From: CANHEE01 sp043777755
Lineage (GTDB): Bacteria > Bacteroidota > Bacteroidia > Chitinophagales > Saprospiraceae
Assembly (NCBI GenBank): GCA_043777755.1
Contig: JAYWHK010000201.1
Span: forward strand, 1-8,563
Direction: 5' to 3'
Length of the DNA stretch: 8,563 bases
A program made the translations under genes and the position numbers. The stretch's first letter is position 1. The number at the start of each line of letters is the position of its first letter. The notes beneath the pieces are model-generated. The model was not told the origin of the DNA. It saw only the letters and a program-made list of their open reading frames with translations, and made no database searches. Shown piece by piece: positions 1 to 5,832 of the stretch.

Positions 1-73
1 ATAAAAATAAAATATCAATATTTTACTATAAAAACAAATATTGTTTTTTATAATTTTAAAAAATGTTCTGTTT

Positions 74-442
74 TTAGAAAACTGGAACATCGAGTGTAAA
101 TGTATCGTATTTTTCTTTTGAAAAAAAGACCAAATCAGGCTCGTAATCATTTCGAGTCAGCGAAATCATTGCTTTTTCCGTAGCGACACGACCCAGTTTT
201 CTAATACTTCCATAAATACTAAGAAGACGAGAAAGCAAGTCTGTAACGCTAAAATGTCGTTTTTTGACAGGCGAATGAAGCACAAGTTCGCCATTGATAA
301 ACTCCGCTTTCACACTTGGTGTAATCCATTGGCGAAAATCGTGACGGCGATTTTTTTCATCTTGCATTGCATCGTACAACGCATCGAGCTGTTGTGGCGC
401 ATCAGCCGAAGCCATTATTTTTTCGACGTAATCAAATATCAT
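74..442 (-). pseudogene. Truncated Uma2-family (DUF820, PD-(D/E)XK-like) protein
   Basis: The 122-residue product carries the N-terminal half of a Uma2-type protein: an N-terminal helix, the EFINGELVLHSP strand pair (about residues 48-58), the VTDLLSRLLSIY helix (66-77) and the YEPDLVFF strand (99-106), which holds the first acidic residue of the nuclease-like core. Family members are usually about 180-200 residues. Here the frame stops eight residues after the segment EKYDTFT, so the strand with the second catalytic acid (typically in a VEVLS-like motif) and the following lysine are missing. The downstream bases 1-73 are almost pure A/T and encode no continuation in any frame. The start is the ATG at 440-442. 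I infer a 3' deletion, so the protein is probably not catalytic. Uma2 proteins are common, multi-copy and poorly understood in Bacteroidota and Cyanobacteria. The family assignment is firm from pattern recognition; loss of function is inferred. Confidence 0.75.
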
Positions 443-457
443 GTATGAAATTTTTTA

Positions 458-465
458 CAAAAATA
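458..465 (-). promoter_or_regulatory. Possible -7 box for the Uma2 remnant
   Basis: Read on the minus strand this is TATTTTTG, which fits the Bacteroidota TAnnTTTG box and lies 15 bases before the Uma2 ATG. No TTTG-like -33 element is visible at the expected distance, and the region is so A/T-rich that a chance match is likely. Confidence 0.25.
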
Positions 466-511
466 ATACTTTTTTTTAATAATGAAAAATAAAAATCACT
501 AAAAAAACAGC

Positions 512-519
512 TATCTTTG
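512..519 (+). promoter_or_regulatory. Bacteroidota-type -7 box (TATCTTTG)
   Basis: TATCTTTG exactly matches the TAnnTTTG -7 element of Bacteroidota sigma-ABfr promoters and lies 14 bases upstream of the ATG of the XisH-like remnant at 534. A clear -33 TTTG is not seen 19-20 bases upstream, where the DNA is A-rich. Because the remnant ends at 614 and the lipoprotein gene starts at 625, this promoter may now drive the lipoprotein reading frame. Confidence 0.55.
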
Positions 520-533
520 TAGAAACTTTTAGA

Positions 534-614
534 ATGGGAAAAGATATTTATCTCCAGCTTGTTAAAAAAGCATTAGTAAAAGATAGTTGGAGTATTACTG
601 CTGCACAATTATAG
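534..614 (+). pseudogene. 5' fragment of a XisH-like gene (26 codons)
   Basis: This short frame starts with ATG and reads MGKDIYLQLVKKALVKDSW and then SITAAQL before a TAG stop. The opening matches the usual N-terminus of XisH-family proteins, whose pattern is M-x-K-D-(I/L)-(Y/F)-H-x-x-V-K-x-A-L-(I/V)-K-D-x-W-x-I-T. XisH was named for control of fdxN element excision in Anabaena, is normally about 130-140 residues and has a nuclease-like fold; the role of most homologues is unknown. Similarity seems to end after the SIT segment (about base 597), and the rest of the gene is absent. I infer a deletion that joined the 5' end of this gene, promoter included, to the leader of the next gene. The match is short and made by eye. 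XisH and Uma2 genes often occur in the same genomes, which fits a decayed accessory locus. Confidence 0.6.
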
Positions 615-624
615 AACCAACAAA

Positions 625-1738
625 ATGATAAACATTGGTTATAAGACAATATTTAAAGCAAAGAATATACTTTTGGCCGTTCTGTTGCTTCAAATCTTAG
701 CCTGCGCAGGACAAGTGATAGAAAAACCTGTGACGAATATAAAAGAAAATGAGGTGAACACTCAACTACTCATTTTCAATCAAAACACAACATTTCCTCA
801 AATTCACACCAACTTAAATGGAATGGTAAGAGCGTTTGTAAGGACAATTCACCAAGACAGAAAAGGAAACTATTGGTTTGGGACAAATGGAGACGGAATT
901 ATACGCTATGATGGACGAATACTTGAAAAAATCACAATTGCAGGAATAAATCCAAATTTTAGGGTTTTAGAAATTTATAGAAGATAAAGAGGGTAATATT
1001 TGGTTTGGAACATCTGAAGGATTAATAAAATACGATGGAGTAAAATTTAAAATATTTTCCTTCAAAGAAGGACTACCAGGTGTGAACGCTGAAATTTGGG
1101 GCTTAACCATTGACAAAAACGGGCTTATTTGGGTTGGAGCGACAGGAGGAGTTTGTCAATTTAATGGAGAGAATTTTATACCTTTTTCGTTGCCAGCTTC
1201 AAAAGTGGAAAATGCAAAACCTATGTTATCTGACAAATTGGTTTTTAAAATCATAGAAGATAAAAATGGAAATATGTGGTTTGCTGCTGATGGAAATGGA
1301 GTTTTTAAATATAAAAATGGAGAATTTATTCATTTAACAGCTAAAAATGGACTTACCGACAACAATGTTGCAGATATTTTAGAAGACAAACAAGGTAATA
1401 TTTGGATTGGAACTTTTTATGGCGGTGTGAGCAAATTTGATGGTAAAACGTACACCAACTTCACAAAAGATGGAATTATTAAAGGTGAAGAAACTTATAA
1501 TTTTTATGAAGATAGCCAAGAGAATATTTGGTTCACGGCAGAAGGTTGTGGTGTGTACCGATATGATGGCAATAATTTCAAACAGTTCACAACCAAAGAT
1601 GGATTAACATCTAATGTCACTCTAAGTATTCTTGAAGATAACAAAGGACAAGTTTGGTTTGGAAGTTGGCAAGGATTAAGTATTTATGATGGAAAAACAA
1701 TTATGAATGCAAAAGACAAAGAACCTTGGACAAAATAA
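625..1738 (+). pseudogene. Seven-blade Reg_prop (two-component regulator propeller) lipoprotein, frameshifted
   Basis: The first part (625-987, ATG start) begins with a hydrophobic segment, ILLAVLLLQILAC, ending in a lipobox-like ILAC, so an exported lipoprotein is expected. It then reads one propeller repeat with the signature DRKGNYWFGTNGDGIIRYDG. The frame stops at 985-987, but from about 971 the next frame continues as KFIEDKEGNIWFG and stays open to 1738. Joining the two gives about 370 residues and exactly seven repeats of the form (I/L)xEDKxGNxWFGTxxGxxxYDG, enough for one complete beta-propeller. One extra base near 970-973 explains the break, between blades 1 and 2. The protein ends after blade 7 without histidine kinase or response regulator domains, so it is a free-standing sensor-like propeller whose ligand is unknown. 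A start within the second part (GTG at 1082) would lack the signal peptide and two blades. It may be a pseudogene, a sequencing error or, less likely, a +1 recoding site. Confidence 0.8.
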
Positions 1739-1765
1739 AAACAAGACGTAACTGTTTAGCGTCTA

Positions 1766-1784
1766 AAAAAATCGAAGATTTTTT
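1766..1784 (+). terminator. Weak A/T hairpin after the propeller gene
   Basis: AAAAAATC (1766-1773) and GATTTTTT (1777-1784) form an 8-bp stem with a GAA loop, about 28 bases after the stop codon and followed by more T residues. It resembles a bidirectional terminator, but with only one G-C pair the stem is weak. Confidence 0.3.
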
Positions 1785-1785
1785 A

Positions 1786-1884
1786 TTTTTACCACGGAGA
1801 AACGGAGGACACGGAGGCAAAAAAATTAGCCTTCGGCTAATTTTTTTGTCACACTCTGTGTTCTCCGTTTCTCCGTGGTAAAAA
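1786..1884. repeat. Long snap-back palindrome with ACGGAG hexamers (REP/MITE-like)
   Basis: The arm 1786-1816 pairs with 1854-1884 over 31 bp with only two G-T wobbles; the outer 22 bp (1786-1807 with 1863-1884) are perfect. After a small internal loop (1817 opposite 1849-1853) a second perfect 14-bp stem follows, 1818-1831 with 1835-1848, closed by a TTC triloop. The left arm holds ACGGAG at 1794, 1802 and 1811, and the right arm holds the mirrored CTCTGT at 1854 and CTCCGT at 1863 and 1871. The sequence is more G/C-rich than its surroundings. Palindromes built on CACGGAG are, to my knowledge, scattered in intergenic DNA of many unrelated bacteria. A dispersed non-autonomous element or a very strong transcript-end hairpin are both possible. 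No target-site duplication is obvious. Confidence 0.8.
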
Positions 1885-1983
1885 ATTGCGAAAGTGGTAA
1901 ATAGTTACAACAAGACAATATACAGGCTTCGCAGTTGCCTAAGACAAACATAAAAATTTTATTTCTTAAAAAAAAGCTATCTT

Positions 1984-2367
1984 ATGAATAAGCCGAGTCT
2001 TACAAAAAGTATTTTTAATATCCATTGCCCGAGTTGTCGAGAAGGGAAAATGTTTGAAGGCAGTGCCTATACATTTAAAATGAATGCCTTTGACATGAAC
2101 AAATTTTGCCCGAAATGCAAACAAAATTTAGAGCCAGAACCTGGTTTTTACTTCGGTTCGATGTTTATTTCTTATGGACTGACGGCTTGGTTTTCCATTT
2201 TTTTTGTGATGATTTTTCATTGGTTACTTGATTGGGGATTATACAGTTCTTTTGCTTTATTGATTTTGTTTTTAGGCATTAATTTTATTTGGATTTACCG
2301 TTTCTCAAGAGGACTTTGGGCGCATATTGCCATAAAATACGGAGCATTTAAAGCAAGAGAAAATTAA
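1984..2367 (+). CDS. DUF983 family zinc-ribbon membrane protein
   Basis: The 127-residue protein has a CPSC motif at 15-18 and a CPKC motif at 42-45, which together would bind one zinc ion in the cytoplasmic N-terminal part. The conserved PEPGFYFGSMFISYG stretch (51-65) follows, then two membrane helices at about 57-80 and 84-106 and the WIYRFSRGLWAH segment (103-114). Length, motif order and two-helix layout match DUF983 (PF06170), a family of unknown function common in Bacteroidota and Alphaproteobacteria. The ATG at 1984 places the CPSC motif at the usual distance from the N-terminus, and no Shine-Dalgarno sequence is visible upstream. The stop is only 3 bases before the HMG-CoA lyase start, so the two genes are almost certainly cotranscribed. 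No functional link between the two products is known to me. Confidence 0.88.
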   Translation: MNKPSLTKSIFNIHCPSCREGKMFEGSAYTFKMNAFDMNKFCPKCKQNLEPEPGFYFGSMFISYGLTAWFSIFFVMIFHWLLDWGLYSSFALLILFLGINFIWIYRFSRGLWAHIAIKYGAFKAREN

Positions 2368-2370
2368 ACT

Positions 2371-3225
2371 ATGATAAAAATTGTTGAATGTCCACGTGAT
2401 GCGATGCAAGGAATCAAGGAATTTATCCCAACGGCATCAAAAATCAATTATATCAATCAATTGTTAAAAGCTGGATTTGACACGATTGATTTTGGGAGTT
2501 TTGTTTCACCCAAAGCCATTCCGCAGATGCAAGATACCGCAGAGGTTTTGGCGAATCTGGATTTGGACAATACCAAGTCCAAATTATTGGCGATTGTGGC
2601 AAATCAGCGTGGTGCAGAAGAAGCTGCGCAACATTCAGCAATCACTTATTTGGGTTATCCTTTTTCTATTTCTGAAACTTTCCAACTCCGAAATACCAAC
2701 GCAACCATCATAGAATCCTTGGAAAGGGTCAAAGAAATCCAAGAAATTTGTCTTTTTAAAAATAAAAAATTAGTTATTTACATCTCCATGGGTTTTGGAA
2801 ATCCTTATGGCGACCCTTGGAATGTAGAAATCGTACAGCGTTGGGTGGACGAAATAGTGAAGCTCGACATCAAAATTCTTTCGCTTGCTGACACCATCGG
2901 TGTATCGAATCCGAGCAATATCAATTATCTTTTTTCCAGTCTAATTCCTGCTTACCCGAACATCGAAATTGGAGCGCACCTACACAGCGACCCTAAGACT
3001 TGGCGTGAAAAAGTCGAAGCAGCACACCTCAGCGGTTGTACTCGTTTTGATGCTGCCATGCGTGGCTTTGGAGGTTGCCCAATGGCAAAAGATGACCTTG
3101 TAGGCAATATGGCAACTGAAAATTTAGTATCGTATTTTTTTGATAAAAAAGAAAATTTAAACCTTGATTATCAGCAATTTATACAAGGAATGAGTATGGC
3201 ATTAGAGGTATTTCCAAAGCATTGA
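2371..3225 (+). CDS. mvaB: Hydroxymethylglutaryl-CoA lyase
   Basis: HMG-CoA lyase cleaves (S)-HMG-CoA to acetyl-CoA and acetoacetate, the last step of leucine breakdown, in the cytoplasm with a divalent metal. The 284-residue protein is a TIM-barrel HMGL-like enzyme. ECPRDAMQG (6-14) supplies the catalytic Arg9 and metal ligand Asp10, and FVSPKAIPQM (44-53) is the family signature. SLADTIGV (171-178) holds Asp174, GAHLHSDP (201-208) supplies His203 and His205, and GGCPMAK (234-240) supplies the loop cysteine Cys236, with Asn246 in GNMATE. The glutamate before TSFVSPK in the human enzyme is an aspartate here (Asp40), a conservative change. Length is slightly below the usual 290-300 residues. 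The TGA stop is directly followed by the repeat element at 3226. Isopropylmalate or homocitrate synthase-like enzymes share the fold, but the GGCP loop and FVSPK signature favour HMG-CoA lyase. Confidence 0.88.
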   Translation: MIKIVECPRDAMQGIKEFIPTASKINYINQLLKAGFDTIDFGSFVSPKAIPQMQDTAEVLANLDLDNTKSKLLAIVANQRGAEEAAQHSAITYLGYPFSISETFQLRNTNATIIESLERVKEIQEICLFKNKKLVIYISMGFGNPYGDPWNVEIVQRWVDEIVKLDIKILSLADTIGVSNPSNINYLFSSLIPAYPNIEIGAHLHSDPKTWREKVEAAHLSGCTRFDAAMRGFGGCPMAKDDLVGNMATENLVSYFFDKKENLNLDYQQFIQGMSMALEVFPKH

Positions 3226-3415
3226 TTCGGGATTCTAAATTCTAAAAAACTCTAAATTCTAAATTACCGTATCAGACACGTATATTGTTTTCGATTCTAA
3301 ATTCTAGGTTCTAAAAAATTCTAAATTCTAAATTATTGTATCAGACACGTAGATTGTTTTTCGATTCTAAATTTAGAATCCTGAATTTAGAATTTAAAAC
3401 TCCGAATTTGAATTT
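3226..3415. repeat. Heptad-rich palindromic repeat element, copy 1
   Basis: This copy consists of tandem ATTCTAA heptads, two 37-38-base cores and inverted TTAGAAT heptads at its right end. The cores start at 3264 and 3333, 69 bases apart, and share TATCAGACACGTA and ATTGTTTT followed by CGATTCTAA. Bases 3363-3380 are an exact 18-bp palindrome, GATTCTAAATTTAGAATC. The left end 3226-3239 (TTCGGGATTCTAAA) is inverted at 3372-3385 with one mismatch, so 3226-3385 alone looks like a 160-bp element with terminal inverted repeats. The element begins on the base after the TGA of the HMG-CoA lyase gene. The right border is vague because the heptads decay gradually toward 3415. Confidence 0.85.
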
Positions 3416-3437
3416 TAAAATTTTTCTCTTATCTTTG
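3407..3437 (+). promoter_or_regulatory. Promoter of the toxin-antitoxin pair
   Basis: TTTG (3407-3410), a 19-base spacer and TATCTTTG (3430-3437) fit the Bacteroidota consensus of a -33 TTTG and a -7 TAnnTTTG. The box lies 42 bases before the antitoxin ATG. It sits at the right edge of repeat copy 1, whose nearby palindromes could serve as an operator for self-regulation, although nothing shows this directly. Confidence 0.65.
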
Positions 3438-3479
3438 TATAAAAATAGTAAATCATTTCCATTTATAAAATAAAAAAAC

Positions 3480-3731
3480 ATGGTCGCATTATTAAAAACA
3501 AACGATATTCAGACACAAAAAGCATTGGCTGATTTTGCTATACTTCATGGCATACAAGCCAATTGGTACGAATCAGAAGCTGAGTTGGAAGATGAACTCG
3601 AAGAAATATCTGATGCAGCTTTGTATGCGCTGATGATGGAAGAGCCAAGAGAGCTTGTGGAGCTTGAAACTGTTAAAAATTTTCTAAAACAAAAAATCAA
3701 TGCAAGTAGTCACCTCGAAGCGGTTCTTTAA
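3480..3731 (+). CDS. Putative antitoxin of a RelE/ParE-type pair
   Basis: The 83-residue product is not matched to a named antitoxin family with certainty. Its role is inferred from size, charge and position directly before a RelE/ParE-like toxin with a 32-base overlap. It is strongly acidic in the middle (ESEAELEDELEEISD, 31-45), is predicted to be mostly helical, and ends in a helix with a basic patch (ETVKNFLKQKI, 63-73), the kind of C-terminal part that wraps around the toxin in RelB-like systems. No helix-turn-helix or ribbon-helix-helix motif is evident. The N-terminal KTNDIQTQKALADFAILHGI region could instead mediate dimer formation or DNA contact. The ATG at 3480 follows a long A-rich stretch that may replace a Shine-Dalgarno sequence, and a good Bacteroidota promoter lies 42 bases upstream. 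Confidence 0.72.
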   Translation: MVALLKTNDIQTQKALADFAILHGIQANWYESEAELEDELEEISDAALYALMMEEPRELVELETVKNFLKQKINASSHLEAVL

Positions 3732-3966
3732 AGATCTTCAAGATTTAGAAAAAGATACCTATCAAAGCGTATTGGAAGTTATCGAAATTGCTGAAAATGC
3801 AACAGTACTCAAAGAATTACCCGATTTGAAAAAACTTAGTGGTTTCAAAAATGCTTATCGAGTAAAAATAGGCAAACATCGCATTGGGCTTTTGACCATA
3901 GAAAACAATGTTGTCAGCTTTGAGCGTTGCTTGAAAAGAGATAAAATTTATAAAGTTTTTCCGTGA
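3700..3966 (+). CDS. RelE/ParE superfamily toxin (type II toxin-antitoxin)
   Basis: The 88-residue protein has the RelE/ParE layout: an N-terminal strand (MQVVTSKRFF), two helices (KDLQDLEKDTYQSVLEVIEIAEN), a short PDLKKLSG segment, and the strand run AYRVKIGKHRIGLLTI (52-67), VVSFERCLKR (71-80) and KIYKVFP. The signature Y-R-(V/I)-K-x-G-x-(H/Y)-R-(I/V) is present, with Arg54 and Arg61 in the usual basic positions and RDKIYKVFP at the C-terminus. RelE-type members cut mRNA in the ribosomal A site and ParE-type members poison gyrase; the sequence alone does not separate them. The start overlaps the antitoxin gene by 32 bases, consistent with translational coupling. The TGA stop is immediately followed by repeat copy 2. 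The gene looks complete. Confidence 0.85.
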   Translation: MQVVTSKRFFKDLQDLEKDTYQSVLEVIEIAENATVLKELPDLKKLSGFKNAYRVKIGKHRIGLLTIENNVVSFERCLKRDKIYKVFP

Positions 3967-4134
3967 TTCAGATTCTAAATTTTAAATTCTAAAAAATTCT
4001 AAATTCTAAATTACCGTATCAGACACATAGGTTGTTTTTTTGATTCTAAATTCTAAATTACTGTATCAGACACGTAGATTGTTTTTCGATTCTGAAATTT
4101 AGAATTTAGAATCCCGAACTTAGAATTTCAGAAT
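3967..4134. repeat. Heptad-rich palindromic repeat element, copy 2
   Basis: This has the same structure as the element at 3226: ATTCTAA heptads, two cores (from 4011 and 4058, only 47 bases apart) with TATCAGACAC and GTTTTT followed by GATTCT, then inverted heptads. The core spacing is 22 bases shorter than in copy 1, about three heptads, which suggests gain or loss of heptads. The outer right part forms an 11-bp inverted repeat, 4089-4099 with 4124-4134. The element starts on the base after the toxin TGA and overlaps the last codons and the stop codon of coaE on the other strand. Lying between convergent genes, its hairpins could end transcription from both sides. Confidence 0.85.
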
Positions 4135-4699
4135 GTATCGCCATCACCTGTGGCAACAACAACTTTTTCCCATCATTTACAATTACGAAATCAGCATATT
4201 TTAGCTTCTCATCTTCTGGTAATTGCTTTGCAATTCGAGCTTCCACCTCTTCTTTTTTTGCCTTATCACGCAGCATAACACGCTCAATTCTCGTTTCCAA
4301 AGGAGCAGTCACAACGATTAGCGCATCTAACTGTTTATAGGAGTTACTTTCCACCAAAAGAGCCGCTTCTTTAAGCGTATAAGGCGCATTTTTTTGTGCT
4401 GCAAACCATTTTTCACCATCTTCAAAAACAGCGGGATGCACCAATTCATTCAAAGCTGTCAATTTGGCTTGATTTTGGAATACAATATCTGAAATATACT
4501 TGCGATTCAGTGTATTATCGGGCAAATAAGCATCTTCACCAAAGATGTTTTTGATGTTCTTTACCAACGCTAAATCATTGACCATGAGCCACTTAGCTCT
4601 GTCGTCAGCGTAATAAATGGGAATATGAAGCGTTTCAAAAATTTTGCAAACCGTAGTCTTTCCGCTACCGATTCCGCCAGTAATGCCTATTTTTTTCAT
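4106..4699 (-). CDS. coaE: Dephospho-CoA kinase
   Basis: CoaE phosphorylates the 3' hydroxyl of dephospho-CoA with ATP, the last step of coenzyme A synthesis, in the cytoplasm. The 197-residue protein is of normal length (about 195-205). GITGGIGSGKTTV (5-17) is the P-loop, YYADDRAK (29-36) contains the family acidic motif for substrate and metal, HPAVF (88-92) is the conserved HP segment, and ALLVES (113-118) follows. VVTAPLETRIERVMLRD (129-145) includes the lid arginines, and FVIVNDG (171-177) closes the core. ATG at 4697-4699 places the P-loop at the usual distance. The last ten codons (HSEILSSGF and stop) lie within the repeat element at 3967-4134, so the tail appears to be rebuilt from repeat sequence; since it is past the conserved core, function should be kept. 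Transcription converges with the toxin-antitoxin pair and diverges from the porP-like gene. Confidence 0.95.
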   Translation of the reverse strand: MKKIGITGGIGSGKTTVCKIFETLHIPIYYADDRAKWLMVNDLALVKNIKNIFGEDAYLPDNTLNRKYISDIVFQNQAKLTALNELVHPAVFEDGEKWFAAQKNAPYTLKEAALLVESNSYKQLDALIVVTAPLETRIERVMLRDKAKKEEVEARIAKQLPEDEKLKYADFVIVNDGKKLLLPQVMAIHSEILSSGF

Positions 4700-4753
4700 T
4701 GATACTTAGTATATTTTAACTTTTTGATAAAAACAAGTTAAGTGATTAATGTT

Positions 4754-4761
4754 TATCTTTA
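4754..4761 (+). promoter_or_regulatory. Near-consensus -7 box before the porP-like gene
   Basis: TATCTTTA differs by one base from TAnnTTTG and lies 38 bases before the TTG start at 4800, in the 100-base gap between the divergent coaE and porP-like genes. The nearest upstream TTTG (4723-4726) is 27 bases away, longer than the usual 19-20, so the call is tentative. Confidence 0.35.
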
Positions 4762-4799
4762 CCAAAAATTTTTCAACGAATTGTTAAATAAGTTGAGCT

Positions 4800-5822
4800 T
4801 TGACAAGACCTACACACATATTGTACACCTTATTGTTGAGCATTTCATTGGTTCAATTGAGAGCGCAAGATATACATTTCTCTCAATTTTACAATGCTCC
4901 ACTCCAACTGAATCCTGCACAAGCGGGACTTTTCAGTGAGGACATCCGTTTTATAGGCAATAGCCGCCTACAATGGGCGAGTGTTCCCGTGAATTATTTG
5001 ACATTTGCTGGTTCTTATGACCAAAAATACATCCCGAAAAAAGCACAACGGGGCGTTTTTGTCAATGGTGCAACGTTCAGTTATGACCATTCGGGCGATT
5101 CCAAAATGACCACAACGCAGTTGGCGAGCAATGTGGCTTATATCAAGCGTTTGGGCGAATTAAATCTACTTTCAATAGGATTACAAGCTGGGTTTCGTCA
5201 CAGAGGTTTTAATTACAACGGTCTGACTTTTGACAAACAATTCAATGGAGAACGCTTCAATAGTTCCGCTTCGACAGGCGAGAATTTTCAAAACCAAGGT
5301 TTTTGGGGCATAGATTTTGGGATTGGCATCAATTATCGTTTTCAGTTAAAAGACAAAAGAACTCGTTTGGATTTTGGAGCAGCCATTTATCATCCGCATG
5401 AACCAAGAGCTGAGTTTTTAACAAATTCGCTTCGGTTGCCTTCAAGAAAAACATTCTATGTGCTGACAAATGTCAAAGCGACCAAAAAATTAGACATTAT
5501 AGTCTATTTGGCTGGACAAAACCAAGGTCCTTACAACGAATTTTTATTCAATAATTTATATAGAATTTACCTCAAACAAACGAAACACGAAACAACAGCG
5601 ATTCAATTTGGCGCACAATACCGTATTTCAGAGCGACGTGATGCCGTGATTCCGACCATCGAATTTTTGACCAACCGTTACCGTTTGGGACTGAGTTATG
5701 ATGTTACTTTGTCGCAATTTAATATTGCTAACAACTTTCGTGGTGGACCCGAAGTCAGTTTTCAAAAGCTGATTACCAATGTCAAAAAAGTAAAAACTTC
5801 TAAGGCTTGTCCTATTTTTTAA
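4800..5822 (+). CDS. PorP/SprF family type IX secretion membrane protein
   Basis: This 340-residue protein belongs to PorP/SprF (PF11751), outer-membrane beta-barrel-like proteins of Bacteroidota linked to type IX secretion and, in gliding species, to SprB export. A signal peptide (hydrophobic ILYTLLLSISLVQL, cut after RAQ at 23) leads into the family hallmark QDIHFSQFYNAPLQLNPAQAG (23-43), then amphipathic strands such as LGELNLLSIGLQAGFRH and LDFGAAIYH. The protein ends in a CPIF tail often seen in the family. The frame has a stop at 4794-4796 and no ATG in the signal-peptide region, so TTG at 4800 is the best start; TTG at 4821 would leave a shortened signal. The next gene starts 10 bases after the stop, so the two form an operon. 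Genomes often carry several PorP paralogues beside OmpA-like genes; whether this one is the PorP/SprF needed for secretion cannot be told. Confidence 0.88.
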   Translation: MTRPTHILYTLLLSISLVQLRAQDIHFSQFYNAPLQLNPAQAGLFSEDIRFIGNSRLQWASVPVNYLTFAGSYDQKYIPKKAQRGVFVNGATFSYDHSGDSKMTTTQLASNVAYIKRLGELNLLSIGLQAGFRHRGFNYNGLTFDKQFNGERFNSSASTGENFQNQGFWGIDFGIGINYRFQLKDKRTRLDFGAAIYHPHEPRAEFLTNSLRLPSRKTFYVLTNVKATKKLDIIVYLAGQNQGPYNEFLFNNLYRIYLKQTKHETTAIQFGAQYRISERRDAVIPTIEFLTNRYRLGLSYDVTLSQFNIANNFRGGPEVSFQKLITNVKKVKTSKACPIF

Positions 5823-5832
5823 TCTTTTTATT

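Larger units (their letters stand above)
3226..4118. mobile_element. Possible toxin-antitoxin cassette bounded by 21-bp inverted repeats
   Basis: The 21 bases at 3226-3246 are the exact reverse complement of 4098-4118. They enclose about 890 bases containing only the toxin-antitoxin pair and the two repeat copies. No transposase or recombinase is present, so movement would need help from elsewhere, or the arrangement could result from recombination between dispersed repeats. Because both repeat copies are built from the same low-complexity heptads, the inverted ends may simply be the two outer ends of two separate element copies. I treat mobility as a hypothesis. Confidence 0.4.

Noticed and set aside
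254..448. Plus-strand frame opposite the Uma2 remnant
   Set aside because: It overlaps clear Uma2 coding sequence and has no recognisable domain.
1976..1983. TATCTTAT-like box just before the DUF983 gene as a promoter
   Set aside because: It touches the start codon at 1984, leaving no room for a leader, and does not match TAnnTTTG.
3264..4093. CRISPR-like array from repeated cores
   Set aside because: Only four cores in two groups, with uneven spacing, low-complexity heptads as spacers and no cas genes.
4742..4939. Open frame of 65 residues at the start of the porP-like gene
   Set aside because: It overlaps the PorP/SprF frame, which has a signal peptide and family motif; this frame shows no coding character.
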